Shown here: positions 1-7,876 of the stretch, piece by piece
How the letters are laid out: each line of letters opens with the position of its first letter
Numbering within the stretch: the first letter of the stretch is position 1
Assembly (NCBI RefSeq): GCF_003610375.1
Contig: NZ_RAPZ01000013.1
Coordinates: 124,001 to 188,000, forward strand
Direction of reading: 5' to 3'
Source: Sphingomonas sp. PP-CC-1A-547
GTDB lineage: Bacteria > Pseudomonadota > Alphaproteobacteria > Sphingomonadales > Sphingomonadaceae
DNA length: 64,000 nt
Position numbers and translations under genes: made by a program
The notes under the pieces: generated by a model
Seen by the model: only the letters and a program-made list of their open reading frames with translations
What the model was told of the DNA's origin: nothing
Databases searched by the model: none

Positions 1-1327
1 CTCGGCAACCGCAAAGGGCGGCGGCGTCGTCTACGCCTCGACCATCCGCGTCGGCAACAACCTCGATTCGGTGCAGCAGATGCTCGGACTCGCGATGCCC
101 GAAGCCCAGGTCGTCGCGACGCCGATGAACGGGTTGATCCTGCTCACGGGTACGGTCGCCGCACCCGAGGATGCCGCCGAAGCCGAGCGGCTGGTACAGG
201 CGTTCGTTGGTGATTCGACCAAGGTCGTGTCGCGACTGAAGACCGCAACGCCTCTGCAGGTGAATCTCCAGGTGCGCGTCGCCGAAGTCACGCGGAACTT
301 CGTCAAGAACATCGGCGTGAACCTGACGAGCCGGGGTTCGGGTAACTTCCTCTTCAACATCGCGCAGGGTCGGCAAGGCACCATTACGACTGCCCCCGGC
401 GTCGTTGGCCTTCCCAATGCGCCTGTCGACGCCAACGGCGCACGGCCAGGCAACACGCTCTACGGCTTTCCCGCCAAGGCAGCGATCGGCTCGACCATCG
501 GCTTGGCGGGGCGCCTGCTCGGCATGGACCTGCTCGGCGCGATCGATCTCGGTGAAACGCTCGGTCAGGTGACGATGCTCGCCAACCCGAACCTGACCGC
601 GCTGTCGGGCGAGACGGGCACGTTCCTGGCAGGCGGCGAAATCCCGATCCCACTGGCGCAGGCGCTCGGCACGATCTCGGTCGAGTACAAGCAATACGGC
701 ATCAGCCTCGCCTACACGCCCACGGTCTTGTCGGATGGTCGGATCTCGCTTCGGGTACGCCCCGAAGTGTCGCAGCTCGATTACGCCAACGCGATCACGC
801 TCAGCGGCACGCGCGTGCCCGGCCTCACGACTCGTCGTACCGAGACGACGGTCGAACTCGGTTCGGGCCAGAGCATGATGATCAGCGGCCTGCTGTCGAA
901 CAACAACAACAACAGCTACGACAAGACGCCGGGGCTGGCGAACCTGCCGATCATCGGCGCGCTGTTCCGCTCCAACGCGTTCCAGCGCAACGAGACCGAA
1001 CTCGTGATCGTCATCACGCCGTATCTGGTGAAGCCGGTCAACAACGCCAGCGACATCGCGCTGCCGACCGATGGCGCGCGCGCACCGACCGATATCGACC
1101 GCGTGCTGCTGGGAACGCTCAGCGCCACCGGTGGCGGCAAGCGGCCGGTGCCGACGATCGCGCGACCGTCCTATGTTCCCCCGGCGATCGGCGCCGCCGC
1201 CCCGGTCATGCCGATGCCGCGTAGCGACGTCCGCCGCAGCGAGGACGATATCGCCGCGCGCCCTGCCAACGGGAATGGCGCCAAGACCAAGAAGGGCGCC
1301 GTGCCCGCGCCAGGTTTCTCGAATTGA
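1..1327 (+). CDS. cpaC: Tad/Flp pilus outer-membrane secretin CpaC/RcpA (5' end missing)
   Basis: The reading frame is already open at the left edge (codons from base 2), so the N-terminus is missing; 441 residues remain. The secretin is the outer-membrane ring through which the Flp pilus leaves the cell. A BON/N0-like segment (MLGLAMPEAQVVATPMNGLI) is followed by the N-domain signature LQVNLQVRVAEVTRNFVKNI and the C-terminal secretin gate with VPGLTTRRTETTVEL and LPIIGALFRS, the hallmark motifs of type II/III secretins. The last ~90 residues are a Pro/Ala-rich tail after ITPYLVKPV. The gene runs into cpaD with overlapping or near-adjacent ends, consistent with one tad operon. The family assignment is secure; the exact N-terminal architecture cannot be seen. 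Confidence 0.93.
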   Translation, partial: SATAKGGGVVYASTIRVGNNLDSVQQMLGLAMPEAQVVATPMNGLILLTGTVAAPEDAAEAERLVQAFVGDSTKVVSRLKTATPLQVNLQVRVAEVTRNFVKNIGVNLTSRGSGNFLFNIAQGRQGTITTAPGVVGLPNAPVDANGARPGNTLYGFPAKAAIGSTIGLAGRLLGMDLLGAIDLGETLGQVTMLANPNLTALSGETGTFLAGGEIPIPLAQALGTISVEYKQYGISLAYTPTVLSDGRISLRVRPEVSQLDYANAITLSGTRVPGLTTRRTETTVELGSGQSMMISGLLSNNNNNSYDKTPGLANLPIIGALFRSNAFQRNETELVIVITPYLVKPVNNASDIALPTDGARAPTDIDRVLLGTLSATGGGKRPVPTIARPSYVPPAIGAAAPVMPMPRSDVRRSEDDIAARPANGNGAKTKKGAVPAPGFSN

Positions 1328-1374
1328 GCCGGCCCGTGCCCCGCTGCTTGCGAACACCGCATCAAGGATTTCCG

Positions 1375-2007
1375 ATGATCACCAAGTCGATCCTGTTAGC
1401 GTCCCTCGCCCCCGCGCTGTTGCTCGGCGGGTGCATGGGTACCGAGAATCGCGGTCTTGAATCGGTCCATCAACCGGTCGTCAGTCGCTCCGACTATGCG
1501 CTCGATCTCGGCGTGTCGGGCGGTGCACTGGCGCCGGGCGAACAGCAACGGCTTGCCGGCTGGATGAACGCGATGCGGCTTGGCTATGGCGACCGCGTAG
1601 CCATCGACGATCCCGCGGGCGAAGGCCCTGCCGCGCACGGCGACGTCGCCGCCGTGGTCGCGAGCTATGGCCTGTTGCTGAGCGACGACGCGCCGGTCAC
1701 CCCGGCCTCGGTCACGCCGGGATCGATCCGGGTGGTTGTCAGCCGGATGCGCGCGCAGGTGCCGCACTGCCCGGACTGGTCGCGCAACGCGACCAACGAG
1801 TTCGAATCCAACACGTCGTCCAACTTCGGCTGCGCGATCAACAGCAACCTCGCGGCGATGATCGCCAACCCGGCCGACCTGGTGCGCGGCAAGGAAGGGG
1901 CGGAGACCACCGATACCGCCGCCTCGTACAAGGCAATCGACACGTACCGCAAGAAAGCGCCGACCGGTGCCGGTTCGCTCGCCGCAGCTACGCCGGGAGG
2001 CAAGTGA
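1375..2007 (+). CDS. cpaD: Tad pilus assembly lipoprotein CpaD
   Basis: This 210-residue protein opens with a lipoprotein signal peptide, MITKSILLASLAPALLLGGC, whose Cys20 would be acylated. An upstream in-frame start at 1324 exists, but it would put 17 charged residues before the signal. ATG 1375 has an AAGGA Shine-Dalgarno six bases upstream, so I chose it. CpaD/RcpB proteins are outer-membrane lipoproteins that help place or gate the CpaC secretin. The conserved pair of cysteines is seen in QVPHCPDWS and NFGCAINSNLAAMIANPADL, the typical CpaD C-terminal motif. The stop codon shares its last base with the start of cpaE, so the two are translationally coupled. Confidence 0.9.
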   Translation: MITKSILLASLAPALLLGGCMGTENRGLESVHQPVVSRSDYALDLGVSGGALAPGEQQRLAGWMNAMRLGYGDRVAIDDPAGEGPAAHGDVAAVVASYGLLLSDDAPVTPASVTPGSIRVVVSRMRAQVPHCPDWSRNATNEFESNTSSNFGCAINSNLAAMIANPADLVRGKEGAETTDTAASYKAIDTYRKKAPTGAGSLAAATPGGK

Positions 2008-3296
2008 TGAACGCTCCATGGAAGCCCGCTGGCGCCGCCAGTCGCGATCCCTTCACCGCCTATGTCTGCGACGAGACGACCGCGGCGGCATTGCGCCCGA
2101 TCGCGACCGAACTTGGCTGGTCGGTCGACAAGATCTACAAGGGCGGACTGCGCAACGCGATCCAGTCGCTGTCGGTTGCCGCATCCCCGCAAATCCTGTT
2201 CGTCGATCTCGCCGAGTCGGGCGATCCGCTGAACGACATCCACGCGCTCGCCGAAGTCTGCGAGCCCGGCACGGTGGTGATCGCCGCTGGCCAGGTGAAC
2301 GACGTTCGCCTGTACCGTGACCTCGTCGCGAGCGGTATCCAGGATTACCTCCTGAAGCCGCTCCATCCCGACATGCTGCGCGAGGCGTTCGTTCATGCGC
2401 AGATGATGCTCAATGCACCGAAGCCCGTCGACCTGTCGCCGGAGCGTCCGCATTGCTCGGTCGGCGTGATCGGCACGCGCGGCGGCGTCGGCGCATCGAC
2501 GATCGCGACCTCGATCGCGTGGCTGCTCGCCGACAAGGAGAAGCGCTCGACCGCGCTGCTCGATCTCGACGTGCATTTCGGCACGGGCGCGCTCAGCCTC
2601 GATCTCGAGCCCGGCCGCGGCCTGACCGACGCGATCGAGAATCCGAGCCGCATCGACGGATTGTTCATCGAACGCGCGATGGTCAAGGCGACGGAAAACC
2701 TTTCGGTGCTCAGCGCGGAAGCCCCGATCAGCTCGCCGGTGGTCACCGACGGCTCCGCCTTCTACCAGTTGCAGGAGGAGATGCGCGCGGCGTTCGAATG
2801 CACCGTCGTCGATCTGCCGCGGGCGATGATGATTCAGCACCCGCACCTGATCAGCGACGTGAAGCTCGCGGTGATCGTCACCGACCTGACGCTGGCGGCC
2901 GCGCGCGATACGATCCGTATCCTGTCGTGGCTGAAGACGAATGCGCCTCAGATCGAGCTGTTCGTGGTCGCCAACCGTGTGCACACCGGCGGTCAGCTCG
3001 AGATCAGCCGCAAGGATTTCGAGGGCTCGATCGAGCGCAAGATCGATTACCTCGTGTCGTTCGACCAGAAGCTTGCGGCGCAGTCGGCCAAGCTCGGCAA
3101 GCCGATCGTCGAGGTCGGCAAGACCAGCAAGACGATCGCGCCGATCGTCGCGCTCGCCAGCGCGCTCGCCGCAGCAGTCGCGGACTGCGGCATCGACGGT
3201 GCGAAGGCGTCCAGGGGCCGGTCGCTGATGGGCAAGTTCGGCGAGCTCCGCGGGCTGATGACGAAGCGCACGCTGAAGCCGGCAAAAGCGAAATGA
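2007..3296 (+). CDS. cpaE: Tad pilus localisation ATPase TadZ/CpaE
   Basis: A 429-residue MinD/ParA-like protein that in other bacteria places the Tad machine at the pole and recruits the rest of the complex. Residues ~20-130 form a receiver-like (atypical REC) domain ending at DYLLKPLHPDMLREAF. A P-loop follows at ~155, GTRGGVGASTIATSIAW, a deviant Walker A. As in other TadZ proteins the usual signature lysines are replaced. DLDVHFGTGALSLDLEPGRG is the switch/Walker A' region. ATG 2007 shares one base with the cpaD stop and has GGGAGG just upstream; the GTG three bases earlier is less likely. In most tad clusters the ATPase gene cpaF/tadA comes next, but here tadB does. Confidence 0.93.
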   Translation: MNAPWKPAGAASRDPFTAYVCDETTAAALRPIATELGWSVDKIYKGGLRNAIQSLSVAASPQILFVDLAESGDPLNDIHALAEVCEPGTVVIAAGQVNDVRLYRDLVASGIQDYLLKPLHPDMLREAFVHAQMMLNAPKPVDLSPERPHCSVGVIGTRGGVGASTIATSIAWLLADKEKRSTALLDLDVHFGTGALSLDLEPGRGLTDAIENPSRIDGLFIERAMVKATENLSVLSAEAPISSPVVTDGSAFYQLQEEMRAAFECTVVDLPRAMMIQHPHLISDVKLAVIVTDLTLAAARDTIRILSWLKTNAPQIELFVVANRVHTGGQLEISRKDFEGSIERKIDYLVSFDQKLAAQSAKLGKPIVEVGKTSKTIAPIVALASALAAAVADCGIDGAKASRGRSLMGKFGELRGLMTKRTLKPAKAK

Positions 3297-3333
3297 CCGT
3301 GCATGGTCACGCCCACCTGACGAGCGTCGCGCG

Positions 3334-4308
3334 ATGACCGGCATGGCGCCGCTCCTGCTCGTGATGGTCGGCGCGAGCATCGTGCTGGGCATGATCGTGT
3401 TCGCGTTCGCCGGGCCCTCGCCGGGCCGCGCGAAATCGCGCCGGCTCGTGGCGTTGCGCGAACGGCACGGCGACGAGATCACCGTGGCGGACGCACACAT
3501 GCGGCGCATTTCGCATGCCCGCGATACCAAGATGGATCTGGCGTTCGGCCGTATCCTCCCTAATCCGGTCCAGCTCGCAAAGCGGCTCGCCATGACGGGC
3601 AAGGACTGGACGGTCGGCCAATACGGCATGGCGACGGCCGGGATAGCATTGGTCGTCGCCGCACTTATGCTGTTCAAGGGCATGCCGATCCTGCTCGCCT
3701 TGCTGTTCGGCCTGTTCGTCGGCATCGGCCTGCCACATCTGGTCGTCGGCAAGACGATCAAGCGACGCGTCACCAAGTTTACCGCGAAGTTTCCCGACGC
3801 GATCGAACTGCTCGTCCGCGGGCTGCGCTCCGGCTTGCCGATCAGCGAGACGATCGGCGTCGTCGGCCACGAACTCGACGGCCCGGTCGGCGAGGAATTC
3901 CGCTCGGTCAGCGACAAGATGAAGATCGGCCGGACGATGGACGCCGCGCTCCAGGAGACCGCGGACCGGCTCGGAACGCCGGAATTCCAGTTCTTCGTCA
4001 TCACCATCGCGATCCAGCGCGAGACCGGCGGCAACCTTGCCGAGACGCTCGCCAACCTCGCAAACGTGCTGCGCATGCGCGGCCAGATGAAGCTCAAGAT
4101 CAAGGCGATGTCGTCGGAATCGAAGGCGTCTGCCTACATCATCGGCGCGCTGCCGTTCATCGTGTTCGGGCTGATCTGGTTCATCAACGGCACCTATATG
4201 CAGCGGTTCTTCGTCGACGAGCGGCTGATAATGATCGGCATGGGTGGCATGACGTGGATGGCGATCGGCGCCTTCATCATGGCCAAGATGATCAACTTCG
4301 AGATCTGA
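3334..4308 (+). CDS. tadB: Tad inner-membrane platform protein TadB (T2SS F domain)
   Basis: A 324-residue polytopic membrane protein. It has an N-terminal transmembrane segment (LLLVMVGASIVLGMIVFAFA), a pair of helices around residues 90-130, the cytoplasmic type II secretion F domain (FPDAIELLVRGLRSGLPISE, ETGGNLAETLANLANVLRMR) and two C-terminal helices. TadB and TadC form the inner-membrane platform that couples the cytoplasmic ATPase to pilus assembly. It starts 37 bases after cpaE. No coding space for the ATPase cpaF/tadA exists in that gap, which is unusual. Family call secure. Confidence 0.92.
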   Translation: MTGMAPLLLVMVGASIVLGMIVFAFAGPSPGRAKSRRLVALRERHGDEITVADAHMRRISHARDTKMDLAFGRILPNPVQLAKRLAMTGKDWTVGQYGMATAGIALVVAALMLFKGMPILLALLFGLFVGIGLPHLVVGKTIKRRVTKFTAKFPDAIELLVRGLRSGLPISETIGVVGHELDGPVGEEFRSVSDKMKIGRTMDAALQETADRLGTPEFQFFVITIAIQRETGGNLAETLANLANVLRMRGQMKLKIKAMSSESKASAYIIGALPFIVFGLIWFINGTYMQRFFVDERLIMIGMGGMTWMAIGAFIMAKMINFEI

Positions 4309-4318
4309 GGGACTGACG

Positions 4319-5311
4319 ATGGGCGAGACCGCCGGACCTACCCTGCTCGGGGTCGACGTACTCTGGGTCGCGACGATCCTGTCGGGCGTCGCCGCGTTCG
4401 CCGTGATGATCGCGATCTATGCGGTGACGACGGTTCACGATCCAATGGCGAAACGCGTCAAGGCACTAAACGACCGGCGCGAACAGTTGAAGGCCGGTAT
4501 CACCGCCTCGACCAAGCGCCGCGCCAAACTGGTCACGCGCAACGACACCGCGGACCGGATGCGCGGCATTCTGTCGTCGATGAAAGTGCTGCAGGACAGC
4601 CAGGTCAAGGCGGTCCAGGTCAAGCTGATGCAGGCCGGCATCCGTTCGAAGGAATGGGCGCCGGCGGTGATCTTCGGACGGCTGGTGCTGCCGATCGTAA
4701 TCGGCGGGGCGATGCTCTACTGGGTCTATGGCACCGACGGTTTCGCGACCTGGGGTCCGCTTAAGAAATACGGGCTCGTCGCGATGAGCTTCATCCTGAG
4801 CTACAAGGCGCCGGACCTGTATCTCGACAACAAGATCAAGAAGCGCTCGGATGCGATCCGCAAGGGCCTTCCTGATGCGCTCGACCTGCTCGTGATCTGC
4901 GCCGAGGCTGGCCTGACCGTCGATGCCGCGTTCCACCGCGTCGCGCGCGAACTCGGCCGTGCCTATCCCGAACTGGGCGAGGAATTCACGCTCACCGCGA
5001 TCGAGCTGGGCTTTCTGACCGACCGCCGCAGCGCGTTCGAGAACTTCGCGTTGCGCGTGAAGCTGGACGCGGTGAAGGGCGTCGTGACGACCATGATCCA
5101 GACCGAGAAATACGGCACGCCGCTCGCCTCCGCGCTGCGCGTATTGTCGGGCGAATTCCGCAACGAACGCATGATGCGCGCCGAGGAAAAAGCGGCACGT
5201 CTGCCCGCGATCATGACCGTGCCGCTGATCCTGTTCATCCTGCCGGTGCTGTTCGTGGTCATCCTCGGGCCAGCCGCCTGCTCGATCTCCGACGCGCTGC
5301 TCAAGGGCTAA
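4319..5311 (+). CDS. tadC: Tad inner-membrane platform protein TadC (T2SS F domain)
   Basis: A 330-residue partner of TadB with the same fold: a first helix at ~12-35, two helices in the middle (VIFGRLVLPIVIGGAMLYWV and neighbours), the F-domain motif GLPDALDLLVICAEAGLTVD, the second conserved block TEKYGTPLASALRVLSGEFR, and a last helix MTVPLILFILPVLFVVILGP. It starts ten bases after the tadB stop with a GAGGGA Shine-Dalgarno, so the two are cotranscribed. The DAALDL/DLLVICAEAG type motif separates TadC from TadB. Confidence 0.92.
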   Translation: MGETAGPTLLGVDVLWVATILSGVAAFAVMIAIYAVTTVHDPMAKRVKALNDRREQLKAGITASTKRRAKLVTRNDTADRMRGILSSMKVLQDSQVKAVQVKLMQAGIRSKEWAPAVIFGRLVLPIVIGGAMLYWVYGTDGFATWGPLKKYGLVAMSFILSYKAPDLYLDNKIKKRSDAIRKGLPDALDLLVICAEAGLTVDAAFHRVARELGRAYPELGEEFTLTAIELGFLTDRRSAFENFALRVKLDAVKGVVTTMIQTEKYGTPLASALRVLSGEFRNERMMRAEEKAARLPAIMTVPLILFILPVLFVVILGPAACSISDALLKG

Positions 5312-5365
5312 GGCAACCGCAACGCGGGCGGATCGTTGAGCCCCCGTAACAGGAGGGTTTTCCAG

Positions 5366-5758
5366 ATGCCGTTGTTTTCCACGCCCACGCAATTCGCCGC
5401 GCTCGCACTGATCTTCGTCGCCGGCTGGCTGTTCGGATTGGCGAGCCATCCCGGTGGCAAGAAGTGGAAGGCGCGCTATCACGCCGAACGGGATGCCCAC
5501 GCGGTCGCCAAGAAGGACGCCGACATCCGCGCCGCCGCAGCCGAAAAGCGCGCGGTCGAAGCCGAACACGAGAATGCGCGCCTCGTAAAGGCCACGCCGG
5601 TAGCGCCAGTCGCCCCCGTGACGACGACGCGTGCGCCGGTCGAGGATCGCTCGATCTTCGTGTCGCCTGACACGCGTCCCGTAGCCGCGTCGTCGGCGCG
5701 CCCGGCCTACAATAATGATGGCACCAAGCGCGGCTGGTTCGACTTCGACCGTCGCTAA
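5366..5758 (+). CDS. Small single-pass membrane protein at the end of the tad cluster
   Basis: A 130-residue protein with one N-terminal hydrophobic segment (FAALALIFVAGWLFGLASHP), a charged Ala/Lys/Glu-rich, probably helical or coiled-coil stretch (residues ~30-75) and a low-complexity Pro/Val/Thr tail ending in FDFDRR. ATG 5366 follows an AGGAGG five to ten bases upstream; a TTG start at 5336 would add ten unlikely residues. It lies 54 bp after tadC on the same strand and before a hairpin terminator, so it is probably the last gene of the pilus operon. I do not recognise its function. A role in the Tad system is inferred only from position. Confidence 0.65.
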   Translation: MPLFSTPTQFAALALIFVAGWLFGLASHPGGKKWKARYHAERDAHAVAKKDADIRAAAAEKRAVEAEHENARLVKATPVAPVAPVTTTRAPVEDRSIFVSPDTRPVAASSARPAYNNDGTKRGWFDFDRR

Positions 5759-5764
5759 TATCTT

Positions 5765-5798
5765 AAGGCGGCCCACTCACCACCGAGCAGGCCGCCTT
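5765..5798. terminator. Bidirectional hairpin between tad cluster and thiamine operon
   Basis: AAGGCGGCC at 5765-5773 pairs perfectly with GGCCGCCTT at 5790-5798 (nine base pairs, 16-base loop). It sits between two converging genes, so it could end transcripts from both sides. There is no long T-run on either strand. Confidence 0.6.
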
Positions 5799-5806
5799 AT
5801 CGAAGC

Positions 5807-6163
5807 CTATTGGTAATGTGCGACGTTCTCGAACCCGGTGTTCGTCTTCGCCATTTTAACTAGCTTTCTAGCGTAGGACCGCACGTGCCGGTCGAAGCGC
5901 GTATCGTTGTAGACGCCGCGCCAGATATACTCGTCGCGTTCGAGTAATGCGGCAAGCGCTGCGCCGAAAGCGGCCCGGCTATCCGCCACGCCCTTCCGGC
6001 TCATCAGCGCACAGACCATCTCCTCGGCCGATGCCTTGTCGCAGTCATCCTGCAATTCACGGCCGCCACGCTCGGCCACAACCTGCTCGGATCGCGCAGC
6101 AATACCCCGTGCGTCCAGCCATTTGCGGACCGCGTCGCCGTCCCAGTCCTTTTTGTCCACCAA
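5807..6163 (-). CDS. Conserved-looking hypothetical protein, last gene of the thiamine operon
   Basis: A 118-residue, soluble, charged protein without signal peptide or membrane segment. It starts 24 bases after the pnuT stop on the same strand, so it is probably cotranscribed with the thiamine salvage genes. Recognisable stretches are RSYARKLVKMAKTNTGFENV near the C-terminus and ALLERDEYIWRGVYNDTRFD in the middle. I do not recognise a family, and the link to thiamine is positional only. Codon use is like that of its neighbours, which supports real coding. Confidence 0.55.
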   Translation of the reverse strand: MVDKKDWDGDAVRKWLDARGIAARSEQVVAERGGRELQDDCDKASAEEMVCALMSRKGVADSRAAFGAALAALLERDEYIWRGVYNDTRFDRHVRSYARKLVKMAKTNTGFENVAHYQ

Positions 6164-6187
6164 CGCCCAATCTCCGTTTCGCGCGCG

Positions 6188-6745
6188 CTAGCCGGTGGAG
6201 CGCGCCTGCCAGCGCCGATATCCGATCACAGCCAGCACGACCATCGCCGCGTACAGGCCGGCAGTGAGCATGAGACCCTTGTAGGCGAACATCCCGATAT
6301 ACAGGACGTCCACCGCGATCCACAGCAGCCAGTTCGCCGCATGACGTCGCGCGACCCAATATTGCGCGACCAGACTGAAGCTGCTGAGCGTCGCGTCGGC
6401 CCATGGCAATGCCGCGTCGGTGTAACGGCTCATGAACCAGCCGATCACGAACGCCCCGACCGCACCCGCGCCGAGACCGGCGAGCGCGCGCGATGGCCGC
6501 AACGGCTCGACGACGACGTCGCCGCTATCGTCCTTGCCGCGCGCCCAAGCCTGCCAGCCATAGACGATGGCGATCGCGAACAGCGCCTGGAGCACCATGT
6601 CCGCATAGAGCCGTACGTCGAGGAACAGCTTGAAGTAGAGCGCACAGGCGATGAAATTGACCGGCCAGCACAACATGCGGCGCTTCGCGGTCAGCCATAT
6701 CCCAGCAAAACTGACGGCGACCGCGATGATCTCGAGCGGCGTCAT
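6188..6745 (-). CDS. pnuT: PnuC-family permease, probable thiamine transporter PnuT
   Basis: A 185-residue inner-membrane protein with about seven hydrophobic helices. It shows the PnuC family pattern WLTAKRRMLCWPVNFIACAL near the N-terminus and WLLWIAVDVLYIGMFAYKGL near the C-terminus. PnuC proteins are facilitators whose substrate is trapped by phosphorylation inside the cell; PnuC takes nicotinamide riboside and PnuT takes thiamine. I call PnuT because the operon starts with a TPP riboswitch and carries a TonB receptor and a small-molecule kinase. The start at 6745 overlaps the kinase stop as ATGA; a longer reading from 6796 would lie inside the kinase gene. The protein alone does not prove thiamine specificity. 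Confidence 0.82.
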   Translation of the reverse strand: MTPLEIIAVAVSFAGIWLTAKRRMLCWPVNFIACALYFKLFLDVRLYADMVLQALFAIAIVYGWQAWARGKDDSGDVVVEPLRPSRALAGLGAGAVGAFVIGWFMSRYTDAALPWADATLSSFSLVAQYWVARRHAANWLLWIAVDVLYIGMFAYKGLMLTAGLYAAMVVLAVIGYRRWQARSTG

Positions 6746-7842
6746 GACTGAGCGATCCGGCGCAGAAAGTCCTGGCCCGGACGCGAGAAGAACCACGCCG
6801 CATGGTCGATCAGATAATCATCCCAAGCCATGGCGGCGGACGCGGTGTCCGCCACGACGGCAGTGAAGTAATCGGCCTCCGACAGCGCGAATTCGACATG
6901 GACCAGCGGCAACAGCGACACGACCGCGGCGATCTCCTCATGGCTCAGCGGCAGGACTTCGGCATAGCCCGCCATAAGCGCCAGCGCCGTCTCGGGATCG
7001 GCGATCGCATCGTCCGCCCCCTGCCCCAGATCCAGCCACCGCACCGCCGTTCGCTCGATCGCCGTCGCGATGTCGTGAACGGCGTTGGTGCGATCCGCTA
7101 ACCCGAAGTCGAACACGGTCCGCACCGCGCCCTCTCGCGTCCAGAGAAGATTAGAGGGATGCCAGTCGTTGTGCGTCCACAACGGCGTCTGTTTCGCGAG
7201 AAGCGACGACAGGTCGCTATCGGCCTGCTCGAACAATCGCGCGAGTTGCGCCTGCCACGGGCGTTCCGCGAGGAACGCGGTCAGCGCCGGGCGGGCGGCA
7301 ACATATGCGCTCGCCGCAGCCAGCGGATCGGCGGCAGGAAGTATGGTGAAACTCGAAACCAGGGGTTGTCGGCATCGCGCTGGCGCATCGAACCCGCGCG
7401 CCGCGACGTGCAGTTCCGCCAGCGCCACGCCGGCGGCATGGGCATGGTCGAGCGACAGGAACGGCGTCCACGACAGCCGATCGCGATACAAATCCTCCCC
7501 CGGCGCTTGACGGTGCAGTTCGTACGACCACGGACCGATCGCGACGGCGCTCGCCCCTTGTGCGGTCGCCATCACTTCGGGCACCGACACGCCCGCACCC
7601 GCGAGATGCCCGATGAATGCGTGTTCCTCGGCCAGCCCTTCGACCGTGCGGACTCGGTGATGGTGGCGCTTCAACAGGAACGCGCCGTTGGTCGTGTGCA
7701 CCAGCGTCGCGGCGGAGAAGGGGCGCGGGGAATGCCAGTACAGCCCGGTCATCCGCCCCGCCGCCGGAAAATGCACCAGCACCGCCTCGGCCTCGTCCGC
7801 AGCGATGGCGGGCCAAGTCGGCGCCTCTAGCGTCGTACCCAT
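6742..7842 (-). CDS. Aminoglycoside phosphotransferase-fold kinase, probable thiamine kinase
   Basis: About 366 residues with the APH/choline kinase fold. The N-lobe includes TNGAFLLKRHHHRVRTVEGL (ATP-binding Lys). The catalytic loop is LWTHNDWHPSNLLW (HNDWHPSN, matching the family HxDxxxxN). The metal-binding motif is VFDFGLADR (equivalent to the DFG-like D-x-D/E). In the operon (TPP riboswitch, TonB receptor, this gene, PnuT-like permease) the likely job is to phosphorylate incoming thiamine and trap it. The start is uncertain: ATG 7842 is used here, while GTG 7875, one base past the receptor stop, would add eleven residues. Other small alcohols remain possible substrates, since this fold is broad. 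Confidence 0.8.
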   Translation of the reverse strand: MGTTLEAPTWPAIAADEAEAVLVHFPAAGRMTGLYWHSPRPFSAATLVHTTNGAFLLKRHHHRVRTVEGLAEEHAFIGHLAGAGVSVPEVMATAQGASAVAIGPWSYELHRQAPGEDLYRDRLSWTPFLSLDHAHAAGVALAELHVAARGFDAPARCRQPLVSSFTILPAADPLAAASAYVAARPALTAFLAERPWQAQLARLFEQADSDLSSLLAKQTPLWTHNDWHPSNLLWTREGAVRTVFDFGLADRTNAVHDIATAIERTAVRWLDLGQGADDAIADPETALALMAGYAEVLPLSHEEIAAVVSLLPLVHVEFALSEADYFTAVVADTASAAMAWDDYLIDHAAWFFSRPGQDFLRRIAQS

Positions 7843-7876
7843 GCCGTGGACCAGATGCTTCAGCTGCGACGCCACC

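Noticed and set aside
1665-4103. A long (812-codon) minus-strand open frame across cpaD, cpaE and tadB
   Set aside because: It is the antisense shadow of three clear pilus genes in GC-rich DNA; it has low-complexity Arg/Asp composition and no family motif.
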